A stretch of DNA of 45,732 bases from an uncultured Clostridia bacterium (lineage in GTDB: Bacteria; Bacillota; Clostridia; TANB77; CAG-508), in the NCBI GenBank assembly GCA_947629355.1, contig CANRDJ010000007.1, forward strand, positions 1 to 45,732, read 5' to 3'. Position 1 is the first letter of the stretch, and each line of letters starts with the position of its first letter. Shown here piece by piece: positions 6,831 to 16,478 of this stretch. Both the position numbers and the translations under genes were made by a program. The notes below the pieces were generated by a model. The model searched no databases. It saw only the letters and a program-made list of their open reading frames with translations, and was not told the DNA's origin.

Positions 6831-9800
6831 ATGAGCATGCGATTAATTCATGGACGAGCAGGAACTGGTAAGAGTGAGTTCATTCTGCAAGAAATTAAAC
6901 AAGATTTACAAAAAAATCTGACACAAAAAGTATATATAATAGTGCCAGAACAATTTACGTATTCAACAGAAAAAAGATTACTAGAAGCATTAGAAGAAGG
7001 AGCTTCAATAAAAGCAGAAGTTATAAGTTTTAAGAGATTAGCACATAGAGTTTATGCAGAGGTTCGGAGGAATAAGTGAAGTTAATTTATCTAAAACGGG
7101 AAAAACTATGCTTGTAAAATACATATTAGAAAAAAATAAAAAAAACTTAAATTTTTTAGACAAAACAGAAGATATAGATTTAATATTAAGAAGTATAACA
7201 GAATTTAAGAAACACTGTGTAAGTGTAGAAAAATTAGAAGAACAAATATGCAAAACAGATGATGAATATTTGAAATTAAAACTAAAGGATATAAGTAAAA
7301 TATATGCAAAATATGAAGAAACTATTATAGGAAACTATATAGATGAAGATGATATACTTACAATGCTTGCAAATAAAATAAGTAAAAGTAAAATGTTCGA
7401 TGATAGTAAAATATATATAGATGAATTTTCAGGATTTACTGAGCAAGAATATAATATTATTAAAGAGATTTTAAAAAAGGCAAATCAAGTAAGTATAACA
7501 ATATGTACAGACAGTTTAAGAGAGGAAAATGACCCAGATAATGATGTATTTTATTCAAACAAACAAGTTATAAAAAAACTAGTAGATTGTTCAAGAAATG
7601 CAAAAACAAAACTAGAAAGGCCAATAGAATTAAATGAAAGTTTTAGATTTAAAAATGAAGAATTAAAACATTTAGAAAAAAATATATATAATCCAATATA
7701 TCAAAAGTATAATAATGAAATAAAGCATATACATCTTGAACTTTGCACGAATCCTTATACAGAAGTAGAAAATTTAGCAAAAAATATAATTAGATTAGTA
7801 AGAGATGAAAATATAAGATTTAGAGATATTTCTGTACTTACAAAAAATGTAGAAGACTATATAGGGACAATCAAAGCAATCTTTCCGAAATTTGATATAC
7901 CAGTATTTATAGATAATAATAAAAACCTAAATGATAATATTTTAGTAAAATATGTTCTTGCAATATTTGAAGTATTTGCAAAAAACTGGTCATCTGATTC
8001 AGTATGGAGTTATCTAAAAACAGGATTTGTTGATATAGAAAAAAAAGATATATATATGCTAGAAAACTATTGTAAAAAATGGGGAATTAGAGGGAATAAA
8101 TGGTATAAGGAAGATTGGAATTATGATTCATTAAATATAGATATAGAACACTTAAATGAATTAAGGAAAAAAATTGTAAATCCTTTAATAGACTTAAAGA
8201 AAAAAATGGAAGAACAAAAAACAGCAAAAGAAATTACAGCAAAACTATATGAATTTTTAGAAAAAAATAATATAAAACAAAGCTTACAAGAAAAAATACA
8301 AAACTTAAGCTCTAATGAAGAAATTAAATATTCAAATGAGTATTCTAGTTGTTGGAATATAATGATGGAAATTTTAGATGAGATAAATCTAGTATTTGGA
8401 GACAAAAAAATCACTTTTGAAGACTATAGAGAAATATTAAAATCAGGTTTAGAAGTAAGTTCATTTGGAGAAATACCTGAGAGTCTTGACCAAGTAATAA
8501 TTGGAGATGTAGAAAGGTCTAGAAATCATAAAGTACATACATTATTTATATTAGGTTTAAATGATGGGGTATTTCCAACTACAAATTTTACAGAGGGATT
8601 TTTAAATGATAAAGATAGAGAATACTTAAAAGAAAATGGAATTGAACTTGCAAAAGGGACATTAGAAAATATTTACGAAGATAGATTTAATATTTATAAA
8701 GCATTTACCACAGCAGAGAATGATATTTATTTATCATATATTTCATCAGACAAAGAAGGAAAAGCTGTAAGAGCATCAACTCTAATTACAAAAATAAAAA
8801 AAATATTTCCTAAATTAATTGAAGAAAGTAGTGTAGTAGAAGATAAATCATATATAAGTATGCCAAAACAAACTTATAGAGACCTTTTAATTAATATAAG
8901 GAATTCCAGAAATGGTGAGAAGATAGATGATATTTGGAAAGCTACATATAATTGGTATATAAAAAATAAAGAATGGAGAGAAAAACTTCTAAAATGTATA
9001 AAAGGATACGAAGATAAGAAATATGCCGAGAAAGTGTCAGAAAATAATATAAAAAGATTATATGGTAATATACTTAAAACTAGTATATCAAAATTAGAAC
9101 AATACAGAAAATGTCCATTTTCTTTCCATTTGAAATATGGATTAAAATTAAAAGAGAAAGAAGATTTAAAAATAAAACCTATTGATACAGGATCATTTAT
9201 GCATGATATAATAGATACATTCTTTGAAAATGTAAAAGACATTAAAAATATTAGTGACGAAGAAATAGAAAAAGAAGTAAATCAAATTATAAATGAAAAG
9301 TTAATCTTAAGTAAAAATTACATTTTTACAAGCACACCAAAATTTGTAGTACTAACAAACAGACTCAAAAAAGTTGTTTTACAATCAGTAAAATATATTG
9401 TTTATCAAATTCAAAATGGCGATTTTGAGGTTTTAGGAAATGAATTAGAATTTGAAAAGAGAATAGACAATGTAGAAATTACTGGTAAAATCGACAGACT
9501 AGATGGAATGAGTACCGAAAATAGTAAATATATTAGAATTATAGATTATAAATCATCTGATAAAAATATAGACTTAAATGAATTAATAACAGGAACTCAG
9601 ATTCAGCTTATTACATATTTAGACAGTATGACTGAGAAAGAAAATGCTATGCCTGCAGCAATGCTTTACTTTAGTTTAATTGATCCAGTTATAAAATCAA
9701 GTAAAAATAAATCAGATGAAGAAATAAAAGAAGAATTAAAAAAGAAATTCAGAATGAATGGAATGGTTTTAGCAGATATAGAGATAATCAAAAAAATGGA

Positions 9801-10119
9801 TAAAACATTAGAAAAAGGTTCATCAAATAGCATTCCAGTTTACTTAGACAAAGACGGAAATATAAGTAAATCAAGATCAAATGCAATTACAAAAGATGAA
9901 TTTACTAAATTACAACAAACTGCAGAAAAGGTAATAAAACAAATATCAAAAGAGATATTAGAAGGAAATATTGATATTAAACCAGCATATTACAAAAAAA
10001 ATAAAATGGATGCATGTAAATATTGTGAATATAAATCTATTTGTAGATTTAATCCAAAAGTACATAACTATTTATATATAGAAAATAAAACAAAAGAAGA
10101 AATATTGGCTGAATTATAA
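6831..10119 (+). CDS. addB: ATP-dependent helicase/nuclease subunit B (AddB), one CGG +1 site
   Basis: AddB with AddA processes DNA double-strand ends for recombination. The corrected product has 1095 residues, the normal length. The Walker A-like motif GRAGTGKSEF is at residues 7-16. The C-terminal RecB-type nuclease shows IIDYKSSDKNI near residue 905. The iron-sulfur cysteines are in YRKCPFSFHLKYG and in CKYCEYKSICRF near the end. The frame breaks at codon 79 (CGG 7065-7067). Skipping C7065 gives HRVYAEVGGISEVNLSKTGK and joins the short first part to the long second part. Without the shift only about 83 residues are made. ATG 6831 (or 6837) is the likely start. addA is not the next gene, unlike in many Firmicutes. 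Confidence 0.92.
7065..7067 (+). other. CGG +1 recoding site, addB
   Basis: The context is GTT-CGG-A. Skipping C7065 gives AEVGGISEVNL. Confidence 0.9.
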
Positions 10120-10133
10120 AATTCGTAAAATTC

Positions 10134-10164
10134 GGCAAAAAAGGGGACAGACCCCTTTTTTGCC
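10134..10164. repeat. 31-bp GGGGACAGA palindrome (intergenic copy)
   Basis: A near-perfect palindrome GGCAAAAAAGGGG-ACAGA-CCCCTTTTTTGCC lies between addB and coaD. The same 31 bases occur in the opposite orientation inside coaE (10954-10984), and the core recurs at the ldhA/rubredoxin terminator. It could act as a terminator, but coaD follows on the same strand. Confidence 0.8.
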
Positions 10165-10189
10165 AAAAAAAAGAAAAGGAGCGAAAAAT

Positions 10190-10666
10190 ATGGGGATGAT
10201 AGGATTTTATGCAGGTTCATTTGATCCATTTACAAATGGACATTTGCAAATTGTAAAAAAAGCTGCAAAGTGTTTTGATAGGGTAATAGTAGGAATAGGG
10301 CGTAATATTGAAAAAAAAGAAAGAATAGACAGAAATAAAATGAAACAGGCAATAGAAAAAGCAATAGAAGAAGAAAAATTAAATAACGTAAAAGTAGTTA
10401 TTTATGAGGGCCTTACGGTAGATAAAGCAAAAGAATGTAAAGCCGATATTTTAATTAGAGGACTAAGAAACGGTACAGATTATGAATATGAAGAAAATAT
10501 ATCAGCGATAAATGAAAAAATGGCTAATATGGATACGTGTTACTTTAGAGCGGGAGATTTAGGTTATTTATCATCTAGTATTGTTATGGAATTATATATT
10601 AATAATAAAGAAATAGATAAATATGTACCAAGAGCAGTAGAGGAATTGTTGAATTCATTGAGATAA
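10190..10666 (+). CDS. coaD: Pantetheine-phosphate adenylyltransferase
   Basis: This enzyme catalyses the fourth step of coenzyme A synthesis, adding AMP to 4'-phosphopantetheine. Its 158 residues match the family. The nucleotidyltransferase motif YAGSFDPFTNGH is near residue 5, ILIRGLRNGTDYEYE near residue 85, and YLSSSIVMEL corresponds to the ISSTxVR region. ATG 10190 has an AAAAGGAG box; the frame is open further upstream only through the palindrome. coaE follows after a palindromic element, so two CoA-pathway genes are adjacent. Confidence 0.93.
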   Translation: MGMIGFYAGSFDPFTNGHLQIVKKAAKCFDRVIVGIGRNIEKKERIDRNKMKQAIEKAIEEEKLNNVKVVIYEGLTVDKAKECKADILIRGLRNGTDYEYEENISAINEKMANMDTCYFRAGDLGYLSSSIVMELYINNKEIDKYVPRAVEELLNSLR

Positions 10667-10862
10667 ATTGTAATTTATTTAATTAATTGTCTCTAGAAAA
10701 GGTTTATTTATTTGTTTCCAACGCGAATTCCGTTACTGAACCTGTAAGTTGCTAAAGCAACAACAGTTTCATGTAACGAAAGCTGGATCGCGTAACTGAG
10801 AAACAAATAAATATAACCTTTTCTAGAAATCAATTGATATTTTACAAAACAACAATTTATTA
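10665..10862. mobile_element. MITE-like palindromic element between coaD and coaE
   Basis: The ends (AAATTGTAATTTATTT and ACAACAATTTAT) match those of the 148-bp elements at 12861 and 14957. The interior differs. Long inverted arms TCTAGAAAAGGTTTATTTAT and its near-complement enclose a more GC-rich nested hairpin with CGCGA and CGTTAC/GTAACG pairs. There is no coding capacity. It starts right at the coaD stop and ends before the coaE ribosome binding site. Confidence 0.6.
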
Positions 10863-10885
10863 ATAAATAATAAAGGAAGGTTTTT

Positions 10886-12332
10886 ATGATAATTGGTATA
10901 ACGGGAAATTCAGGTAGTGGCAAAACATTAATTTGCAGAGAATTAGTGGAAATGGCAAAAAAGGGGTCTGTCCCCTTTTTTGCCAAAAGAAACGAAATGG
11001 GACAGATTACTTTTGATCCTGTTTTAATAGATGCAGATAAAATCGTAAAAGAAATGTCTATCCAAGGCACAATTTATTTTAAAGAAATTGTGAAAGAATT
11101 TGGCGAAGATATTTTATTAGAAAATGGAGAAATAGATAAAGAAAAGCTTGCAAATATAATATTTACAAATACTGAAAAGAGAGAGAGTTTAAATTTACTT
11201 ACATTTAAGTATGTAGTAGATGAAATAAAAAGAAAAGTAAATTTAAGTAAAAGCAAAACAGTTATAATTGATGCTCCACTTTTGATAGAAAGTGAGTTAA
11301 ATAAAATATGTGATGTAGTCATATCAGTAATTGCAGATGAAAATGTAAAAATAGAAAGAATTTGCAAAAGAGATAATATAGATGAAAATCTTGCAAGGGC
11401 TAGAATAAAATCCCAACCTAAGGATAATTTTTATATAAAAAACTCTAACTATGTAATTGTAAATAACGGTAATTCTAATTTAAAAAAACAGGTAAATAGT
11501 ATAAAAGAAATATTAGAAAGTGAAATCATAAAAAGTAAAGAAATTGTAGTTATTCAAGATAGAGATGTAAAAATTTTAAAATTTAAAAAACTATTAGAAT
11601 ATGGTGATATTTTAGAACACGCATTTACATTAAAACCACTCAATTTTGGAAGTAATGATACATATAAAGAGATAAAAGAAAAAGCAGATAATAACTATAA
11701 ATCAGTATGTGAATTATTAGAATTAAATAGCAAAAATATAATAAGACCATATCAAACACATACAAATAATATAAAAGAAGTAAGTAAAGAAACACGGAAT
11801 TTTTAATGAAGAATTTATAGATATAGATGGATTAATTACAAAAGAGAAAGATAAAGTGTTATCTCTAACATTTGCAGATTGCACACCTTTATATCTATTT
11901 GATAAAAATAAAAAAATTATTGGTAATATTCATTCAGGGTGGCAAGGAACAATAAAAAAAATAGCAAAAAAAGCTATAGAATTGATGAAAGAAAAATATA
12001 ATTGCAATCCAAAAGATATAATATGTGTAATCGGTCCAACAATAAGAAAATGTCACTTTGAAGTAAAGCAAGATGTAAGAGATATATTTTATAAAGAATT
12101 TAGTTATATGAATAATATAAATGATATAATAAAATTTAGCGAAAAAACAAATAGTTATTTTATAGATACTGTAGAAATTAATAAAAACTTACTTAAAGAG
12201 GAAGGAATACTAGAAGAAAATATTGTTGATAGCAAAGTTTGTACAGTATGTAATAGTAATATAATTCATTCATATAGAAAAGAAGGAAAAGAAGCGGGAA
12301 GAAACACAGCACTAGTTGTTTTAAAGGAGTAA
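10886..12332 (+). CDS. coaE: Dephospho-CoA kinase fused to a laccase-domain (YfiH/PgeF) protein, one CGG +1 site
   Basis: The N-terminal half (to about residue 212) is dephospho-CoA kinase, the last step of CoA synthesis: P-loop GITGNSGSGKT at residue 4, DADKIVKEM near 51, VIIDAPLLIESEL near 127. A 20-residue stretch near residues 22-34 is encoded by an inserted palindrome. The second half is a YfiH-type multicopper-like, zinc-binding domain of the PgeF/purine nucleoside phosphorylase family: RPYQTHTNNI, DGLIT, SLTFADCTPLYLFD, IHSGWQGT, VIGPTIRKCHFEV, EAGRNTALVVL. The frame breaks inside this domain at codon 304 (CGG 11795-11797). Skipping C11795 gives VSKETGIFNEEFIDIDG, for 481 residues in total. 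No stop or convincing start separates the two domains, so this is a true fusion. ATG 10886 has a GGAAGG box. Confidence 0.85.
10954..10984. repeat. 31-bp GGGGACAGA palindrome inside the coaE coding sequence
   Basis: This is the exact inverse of the palindrome at 10134-10164. It is read through in frame as KKGSVPFF within the dephospho-CoA kinase, between the P-loop helix and the IDADKIV strand, where other CoaE proteins have only a short loop. It resembles in principle the protein-coding palindromic elements of Rickettsia. Confidence 0.75.
11795..11797 (+). other. CGG +1 recoding site, coaE-laccase-domain fusion
   Basis: The context is ACA-CGG-A. Skipping C11795 gives SKETGIFNEEF. Confidence 0.88.
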
Positions 12333-12335
12333 AAT

Positions 12336-12869
12336 ATGTATAAGTCTTGGGAAGAATTAGAAAAAGGTTGTAAAAATTGTACGAAGTGTAAGTTATGCAA
12401 TAATAGGCATAATGTTGTAATAGGAACAGGAAATAAAAATGCACAAATAATGTTTATAGGAGAAGGACCTGGAGCAGATGAAGATATGCAAGGAATTCCA
12501 TTTGTAGGGAAAGCAGGTAAACTTATGGATAAGGCTTTTCAGGGAGTAGGAATAAAGAGAGAAGAAGTATATATTGCAAATATAGTAAAATGTAGACCAC
12601 CTAATAATAGAAATCCTGAGAAAGATGAAACCCAAGCTTGCAAAGAATATTTAGATTCTCAAATAAAATTAGTAAATCCTGAAATAATTGTACTATTAGG
12701 AAGTGTAGCTTTAAAAAATATATTAGGAGAAGAATATGGAATAACAGCAAGTAGAGGGAAATGGTTTGAAAAAGATGGAATAAAATATATGCCAACATTT
12801 CACCCAGCTGCATTATTAAGAGATGAAAGTAAAAAAATAGATTTTTGGAATGATTTAAAAAAATTGTAA
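12336..12869 (+). CDS. Uracil-DNA glycosylase, family 4 (iron-sulfur type)
   Basis: This base-excision repair enzyme removes uracil from DNA. Its 177 residues match the family. Cluster cysteines occur in CKNCTKCKLC near residue 11 and again at VKCRPPNNRNP and TQACKEYL. The active-site motif GEGPGADED is near residue 47, and the C-terminal motif TFHPAALLRD near residue 153. It starts three bases after the coaE-fusion stop, so it is co-transcribed. Its last codons overlap the terminal repeat of the MITE that begins at 12861. Confidence 0.93.
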   Translation: MYKSWEELEKGCKNCTKCKLCNNRHNVVIGTGNKNAQIMFIGEGPGADEDMQGIPFVGKAGKLMDKAFQGVGIKREEVYIANIVKCRPPNNRNPEKDETQACKEYLDSQIKLVNPEIIVLLGSVALKNILGEEYGITASRGKWFEKDGIKYMPTFHPAALLRDESKKIDFWNDLKKL

Positions 12870-13008
12870 TTTATTTTGTTAAATTTATTGCAAATGTGTA
12901 GGGGCGGAATCAATTTCCGCCCGAAAAACAATAAATAATTCGCGGGCAGATATGGAATCTGCCCCTACGGATATAAAAATTAATTTAATTCAACAAACAA
13001 CAATTTAT
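12861..13008. mobile_element. 148-bp MITE, copy 1
   Basis: This is nearly identical to 14957-15104 (one base difference noticed). The ends are imperfect inverted repeats (AAATTGTAATTTATTTTG and CAAACAACAATTTAT). The interior holds two strong hairpins, GGCGGAA/TTCCGCC and GGGCAGAT/ATCTGCCC, and an outer GTAGGGGC/GCCCCTAC pairing. There is no open frame. The element lies at the convergent end of the UDG gene and the zinc-peptidase-like gene and may end transcripts there. Confidence 0.85.
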
Positions 13009-13015
13009 CTAAATT

Positions 13016-14143
13016 TTATATATCATTAATATTTTGTTCTTTAGAAGTATTAAGTCCAAGTAATTTTTTTATTTTGCTTATAAAAGTATTAAAAAATGAA
13101 AAAGCATTTTTAGTGTTATCTACTAGCATAAGACTAGTATTAATATTTTCAAATAAATTAATTTCTCCATATTTTTCAATATATGATTTTTTTTCCTCAA
13201 TTACATTCATCATATTGCGGTAAAATTCATTGTAAAATGTATATTCATCTGATGATCCAATTATATTTTTGTAATTATAAAGCTTATTATTAAAATCTTT
13301 TATATCTTCTAGGTTTCTAATACTATTAAATTCATTTTTAAAGAATTTATGCATAATCAAATTTTGAGTTTTGAAAAATAATGATTTAATATCTTCTTTA
13401 GTTTCATTTATTAATTTATTTAATAATTTAATAGAACTGATTTTATCTGTGTATTGTAATTCACTTGAATAATAGTTTAAATTATTTTCTAATGATAATA
13501 GCTTATCAAAATTTTTTGTAAGTATTGAATATGTTCTTTTATCAGATTTTAATATAAATGTATTTTTAAAAACATCATTACTATTTAATGTACTATGATA
13601 TAAGGGATATGTTCCAGTAAAATATGCTATTTGATTTAGAAGCGAACATTCTAAAGGATAATAATTAGGGCTAATAGTATTTATTGATATTCCATAGTAT
13701 GTTTCATTTACAGACTCCATCATATTTGCTTCTGAAGCCATAATTTGAACTGCAGCTTCATTTATGGCAAGTCCTGTATTAGAAGAAGGAGTGTATAATC
13801 CCATTCTAGATACATTGTTATTGTAATCACGAAGTTCCTGAATATAATGTATACATTCGTGGACAGCAAGCGTTGACATCTCATCAATATCTGCTGTTTC
13901 ATTAAAATATATAGAATTATCTTTATAAAAATACTTAGCACCAGAAGAATCTTTAGGCATTTTTGCGACATACATGTTAAGCCTTGAAAGAGACTCAAAC
14001 AGCTGACTTTTATTTAAATTATGTTCGGGGAAAGCAAGACATAGTTTACTGGCAACATTAATTGCAATAGTATTTACTTTTAAAGTATTTAATTGTTCAA
14101 TAATTTGAATACCTTCTTTTTTTAATTTATTATAAATGCCCAA
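13016..14143 (-). CDS. Putative zincin-like protein with HExxH motif
   Basis: I do not recognise the family. The 375-residue protein has HECIHYIQ near residue 108, the HExxH signature of zinc peptidases, followed by INEAAVQIMASE near 144, where a third ligand Glu is common. Upstream NSIYFNETADIDEM could be the edge strand. There is no signal peptide or clear membrane segment, so it should be cytoplasmic. The C-terminal half is helical and lysine-rich. The start has an AAGGAG-type box. It is downstream of the small YgjP-like gene on the same strand, separated by a terminator. Confidence 0.6.
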   Translation of the reverse strand: MGIYNKLKKEGIQIIEQLNTLKVNTIAINVASKLCLAFPEHNLNKSQLFESLSRLNMYVAKMPKDSSGAKYFYKDNSIYFNETADIDEMSTLAVHECIHYIQELRDYNNNVSRMGLYTPSSNTGLAINEAAVQIMASEANMMESVNETYYGISINTISPNYYPLECSLLNQIAYFTGTYPLYHSTLNSNDVFKNTFILKSDKRTYSILTKNFDKLLSLENNLNYYSSELQYTDKISSIKLLNKLINETKEDIKSLFFKTQNLIMHKFFKNEFNSIRNLEDIKDFNNKLYNYKNIIGSSDEYTFYNEFYRNMMNVIEEKKSYIEKYGEINLFENINTSLMLVDNTKNAFSFFNTFISKIKKLLGLNTSKEQNINDI

Positions 14144-14244
14144 TTTAAGTTAACTCCTTTATTCTTTAGTATATAAATATTATATAATATAAAAATATAA
14201 AAAATATTTCACCAAGATTAAAGTTGTATTACATTTATATTACA

Positions 14245-14273
14245 AAAAAGTTTCCAAGTCGGAAACTTTTTAT
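14245..14273 (-). terminator. Terminator for the 173-residue minus-strand gene
   Basis: AAAAAAGTTTCC and GGAAACTTTTT pair around a five-base loop, with T runs on both strands. It lies immediately after the stop of the gene at 14279. Confidence 0.8.
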
Positions 14274-14278
14274 TTATA

Positions 14279-14800
14279 TTATGAAACTTTTAAAATTTTA
14301 TTTGTTTTTTTCTTATATATTTCATAATCATTCATAGCACTATTTAATAAATTTTTATATGCTATAGAATTAGGTTTATATTTAATTTTACAAAATGCTT
14401 GTATAACAGTTGTATTTATTATTTCTCTATTAAATCTAACTATATCTGGATTTATTGTAATTTTATTTTTTGAACATTTATAGAATTCATCATTTAATCT
14501 TTTTATAGAATAATCTTCTGGAGCAAATTTTAATATATGTCTTGCAACTTCCATAGCATATTCTATTTCTGTTTCAGCGATTGTATTATATAATTTTTGA
14601 ATAGCTGTATTTATTATATCAATATTTTCAATATTTTTATAATTTTTTGGCAAAAACAAGTCAATTTCAGTTTCTTTTTTATTTAATTCGATTGAAAATG
14701 CATTTGTGTATTTTACATTTAGTTTTAAACTATTTCCTAAAACACTTACTGTTAAATATGTTTTGTTACTTACTACTTTTTTAAATTTTAATATTCCCAT
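14279..14800 (-). CDS. Small protein resembling a degenerate YgjP-type metallopeptidase
   Basis: This 173-residue protein is not assigned with certainty. The segment from about residue 115 (KITINPDIVRFNREII, then VIQAFCKIKYKPNS) follows the spacing of YgjP/WLM-type peptidases, in which a strand is followed by VVVHELCHLKYMNHS. Here the HELCH active site would be replaced by QAFCK, so metal binding should be lost. The N-terminal part (TYLTVSVLGNSLKLNVKY) is beta-rich. The alignment is by eye and may be fortuitous. It starts behind a GGGAGGC box and is transcribed toward the HExxH gene. Confidence 0.5.
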   Translation of the reverse strand: MGILKFKKVVSNKTYLTVSVLGNSLKLNVKYTNAFSIELNKKETEIDLFLPKNYKNIENIDIINTAIQKLYNTIAETEIEYAMEVARHILKFAPEDYSIKRLNDEFYKCSKNKITINPDIVRFNREIINTTVIQAFCKIKYKPNSIAYKNLLNSAMNDYEIYKKKTNKILKVS

Positions 14801-14956
14801 TTTTGCCTCCCGAATTCAATTCTAAGAAAATTTGTTTTACGAAACAATGTTTGCTATCAGTAAAAACATTTTACAATTAAGATTAAAAAAAGTCAATAGG
14901 TTTTTATATAAATATTGAAAAATTTTTTTAATACTGATAAAATAAACTAAATAAAT

Positions 14957-15104
14957 AAATTGTAATTTGTTTTGTTAAATTTATTGCAAATGTGTAGGGG
15001 CGGAATCAATTTCCGCCCGAAAAACAATAAATAATTCGCGGGCAGATATGGAATCTGCCCCTACGGATATAAAAATTAATTTAATTCAACAAACAACAAT
15101 TTAT
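14957..15104. mobile_element. 148-bp MITE, copy 2
   Basis: This has the same sequence and orientation as 12861-13008. It ends about 18 bases before the purD ribosome binding site, so its hairpins would form part of the purD leader. The two copies bracket the minus-strand gene pair 13016-14800. Confidence 0.88.
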
Positions 15105-15132
15105 AACATAAAATAAAATGGAGGAGAATTAA

Positions 15133-16434
15133 ATGGAAAAATGTTTATTGCTAGGAAATGGTGGAAGAGAAGCAGTTTTAGCAGAATATATAAGCAAGGG
15201 ATATGAACTTTATACAGTTTGTCCTTACAAAAATCCAACAATAATAGAATGTGTTAAAAAATCAAATGGGAAATATGTAGTAGATAATCCTTTTAACAAA
15301 GATGTAGTAAAAAGATTTATAAAAGAAAATGAAATTGATACTTGTGTAATTAGTAGTGATAATTTATTACAAGATGGTTTAATTGATGTTGCAAGAGAGT
15401 TAGGACTAAAAACATTTGGACCAACATCTAAAGGTGCAAAAATTGAATGGAGTAAAACATATGCATTAGATATAGTAACAAAACTTGCCCCTGATATGAT
15501 AATAAAGAACTATAATATAACAGATGTAGATGAGCTTAAAAAAGTCATAGATAAATATGAAGATGATAGCTTTGTTGTAAAGCCAGAGGGGTTAACAGGA
15601 GGAAAAGGTGTAAAAGTAGGTGGTGTTCATTTTAAAGGTAAACAAGAAGGATATGAATATGCTAAAAGTTGTTTAGAGTCAAGTGGGAATGTTATAATTC
15701 AAGATAAAATTGAAGGAAGAGAATTTACAGTAATGGCTTTGACAGATGGAGAAAACATAGTAGTTACACCAACAACTTTTGATTACCCATATAGATTCGA
15801 TGAAGATAAAGGACCAGGGACAGGTGGAATGGGATGTTTAAGTTTTGAAGATGGAATGCTACCATTTTTAGAGCAATCAGATATTGATGAATGTGCTAAA
15901 CTTATAAAAGATACTTTAAAATATATTAATAAAGATTCTATAGAATTTAATGGAGTAATATATGGAGGATTCTTTAAAACGAAGAATGGAATAAAATTCA
16001 TAGAATTCAATAGTAGATTTGGAGATCCAGAAGCATTAAATGTACTAAATTCATTAGAAACACCATTTACAGAAGTTATGAAGAATATATTTAATAAAAC
16101 ATTAAATGAGAATAATTGTAAATTTAAAAAGAATTACACATTTACTGTATATGTAGTAACAAAAGAATATGCAGTTGAAAATAGAAAAGAACCTTTAATT
16201 TTTAAATTAAATAAAAATGAGATAGAAAAACAAGGAGTAAAAATATATTTTGCAAATACTAAAAATATTGAAGGAGATACATATTCATCAATAAGCAATT
16301 CAAGATTATTCGGACTCACAGCCTCTGGAAAGACGTTAGAAGAAGCAAAAGAAAAAGTATACAACTCAATGAATGGAAACTTAGATGAGAAATTGGATTA
16401 TAGAAAAGATATTGGAAACATATATGAACACTAA
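15133..16434 (+). CDS. purD: Phosphoribosylamine-glycine ligase
   Basis: This is the second step of purine synthesis, an ATP-grasp enzyme that forms glycinamide ribonucleotide. Its 433 residues match the family. The N-terminal motif CLLLGNGGREAVLAEY is at residues 4-19. ATP-grasp motifs include FVVKPEGLTGGKGVKV near residue 147, YRFDEDKGPGTGGMGC near 222 and FIEFNSRFGDPEALNVL near 294. The GGAGGAG box before ATG 15133 is strong. Although the pathway genes purN and purF occur later, purD stands alone here behind a MITE, and it contains no CGG codon. Confidence 0.94.
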   Translation: MEKCLLLGNGGREAVLAEYISKGYELYTVCPYKNPTIIECVKKSNGKYVVDNPFNKDVVKRFIKENEIDTCVISSDNLLQDGLIDVARELGLKTFGPTSKGAKIEWSKTYALDIVTKLAPDMIIKNYNITDVDELKKVIDKYEDDSFVVKPEGLTGGKGVKVGGVHFKGKQEGYEYAKSCLESSGNVIIQDKIEGREFTVMALTDGENIVVTPTTFDYPYRFDEDKGPGTGGMGCLSFEDGMLPFLEQSDIDECAKLIKDTLKYINKDSIEFNGVIYGGFFKTKNGIKFIEFNSRFGDPEALNVLNSLETPFTEVMKNIFNKTLNENNCKFKKNYTFTVYVVTKEYAVENRKEPLIFKLNKNEIEKQGVKIYFANTKNIEGDTYSSISNSRLFGLTASGKTLEEAKEKVYNSMNGNLDEKLDYRKDIGNIYEH

Positions 16435-16471
16435 AAAGGATTTTGGGGCTAGACCCCCAAAATCCTTTTTT
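16433..16471. terminator. Bidirectional terminator after purD
   Basis: The stem AAAAAGGATTTTGGGG pairs with CCCCAAAATCCTTTTT around a short loop and serves both purD and the convergent gene. The stem core AAGGATTTTGGG is also used by the terminator at 22314. Confidence 0.85.
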
Positions 16472-16478
16472 CTAGATT

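Noticed and set aside
10708..11070. Minus-strand gene over the coaD-coaE interval
   Set aside because: The open frame runs through the palindromic element and antisense to the coaE P-loop, without a ribosome binding site or recognisable protein.
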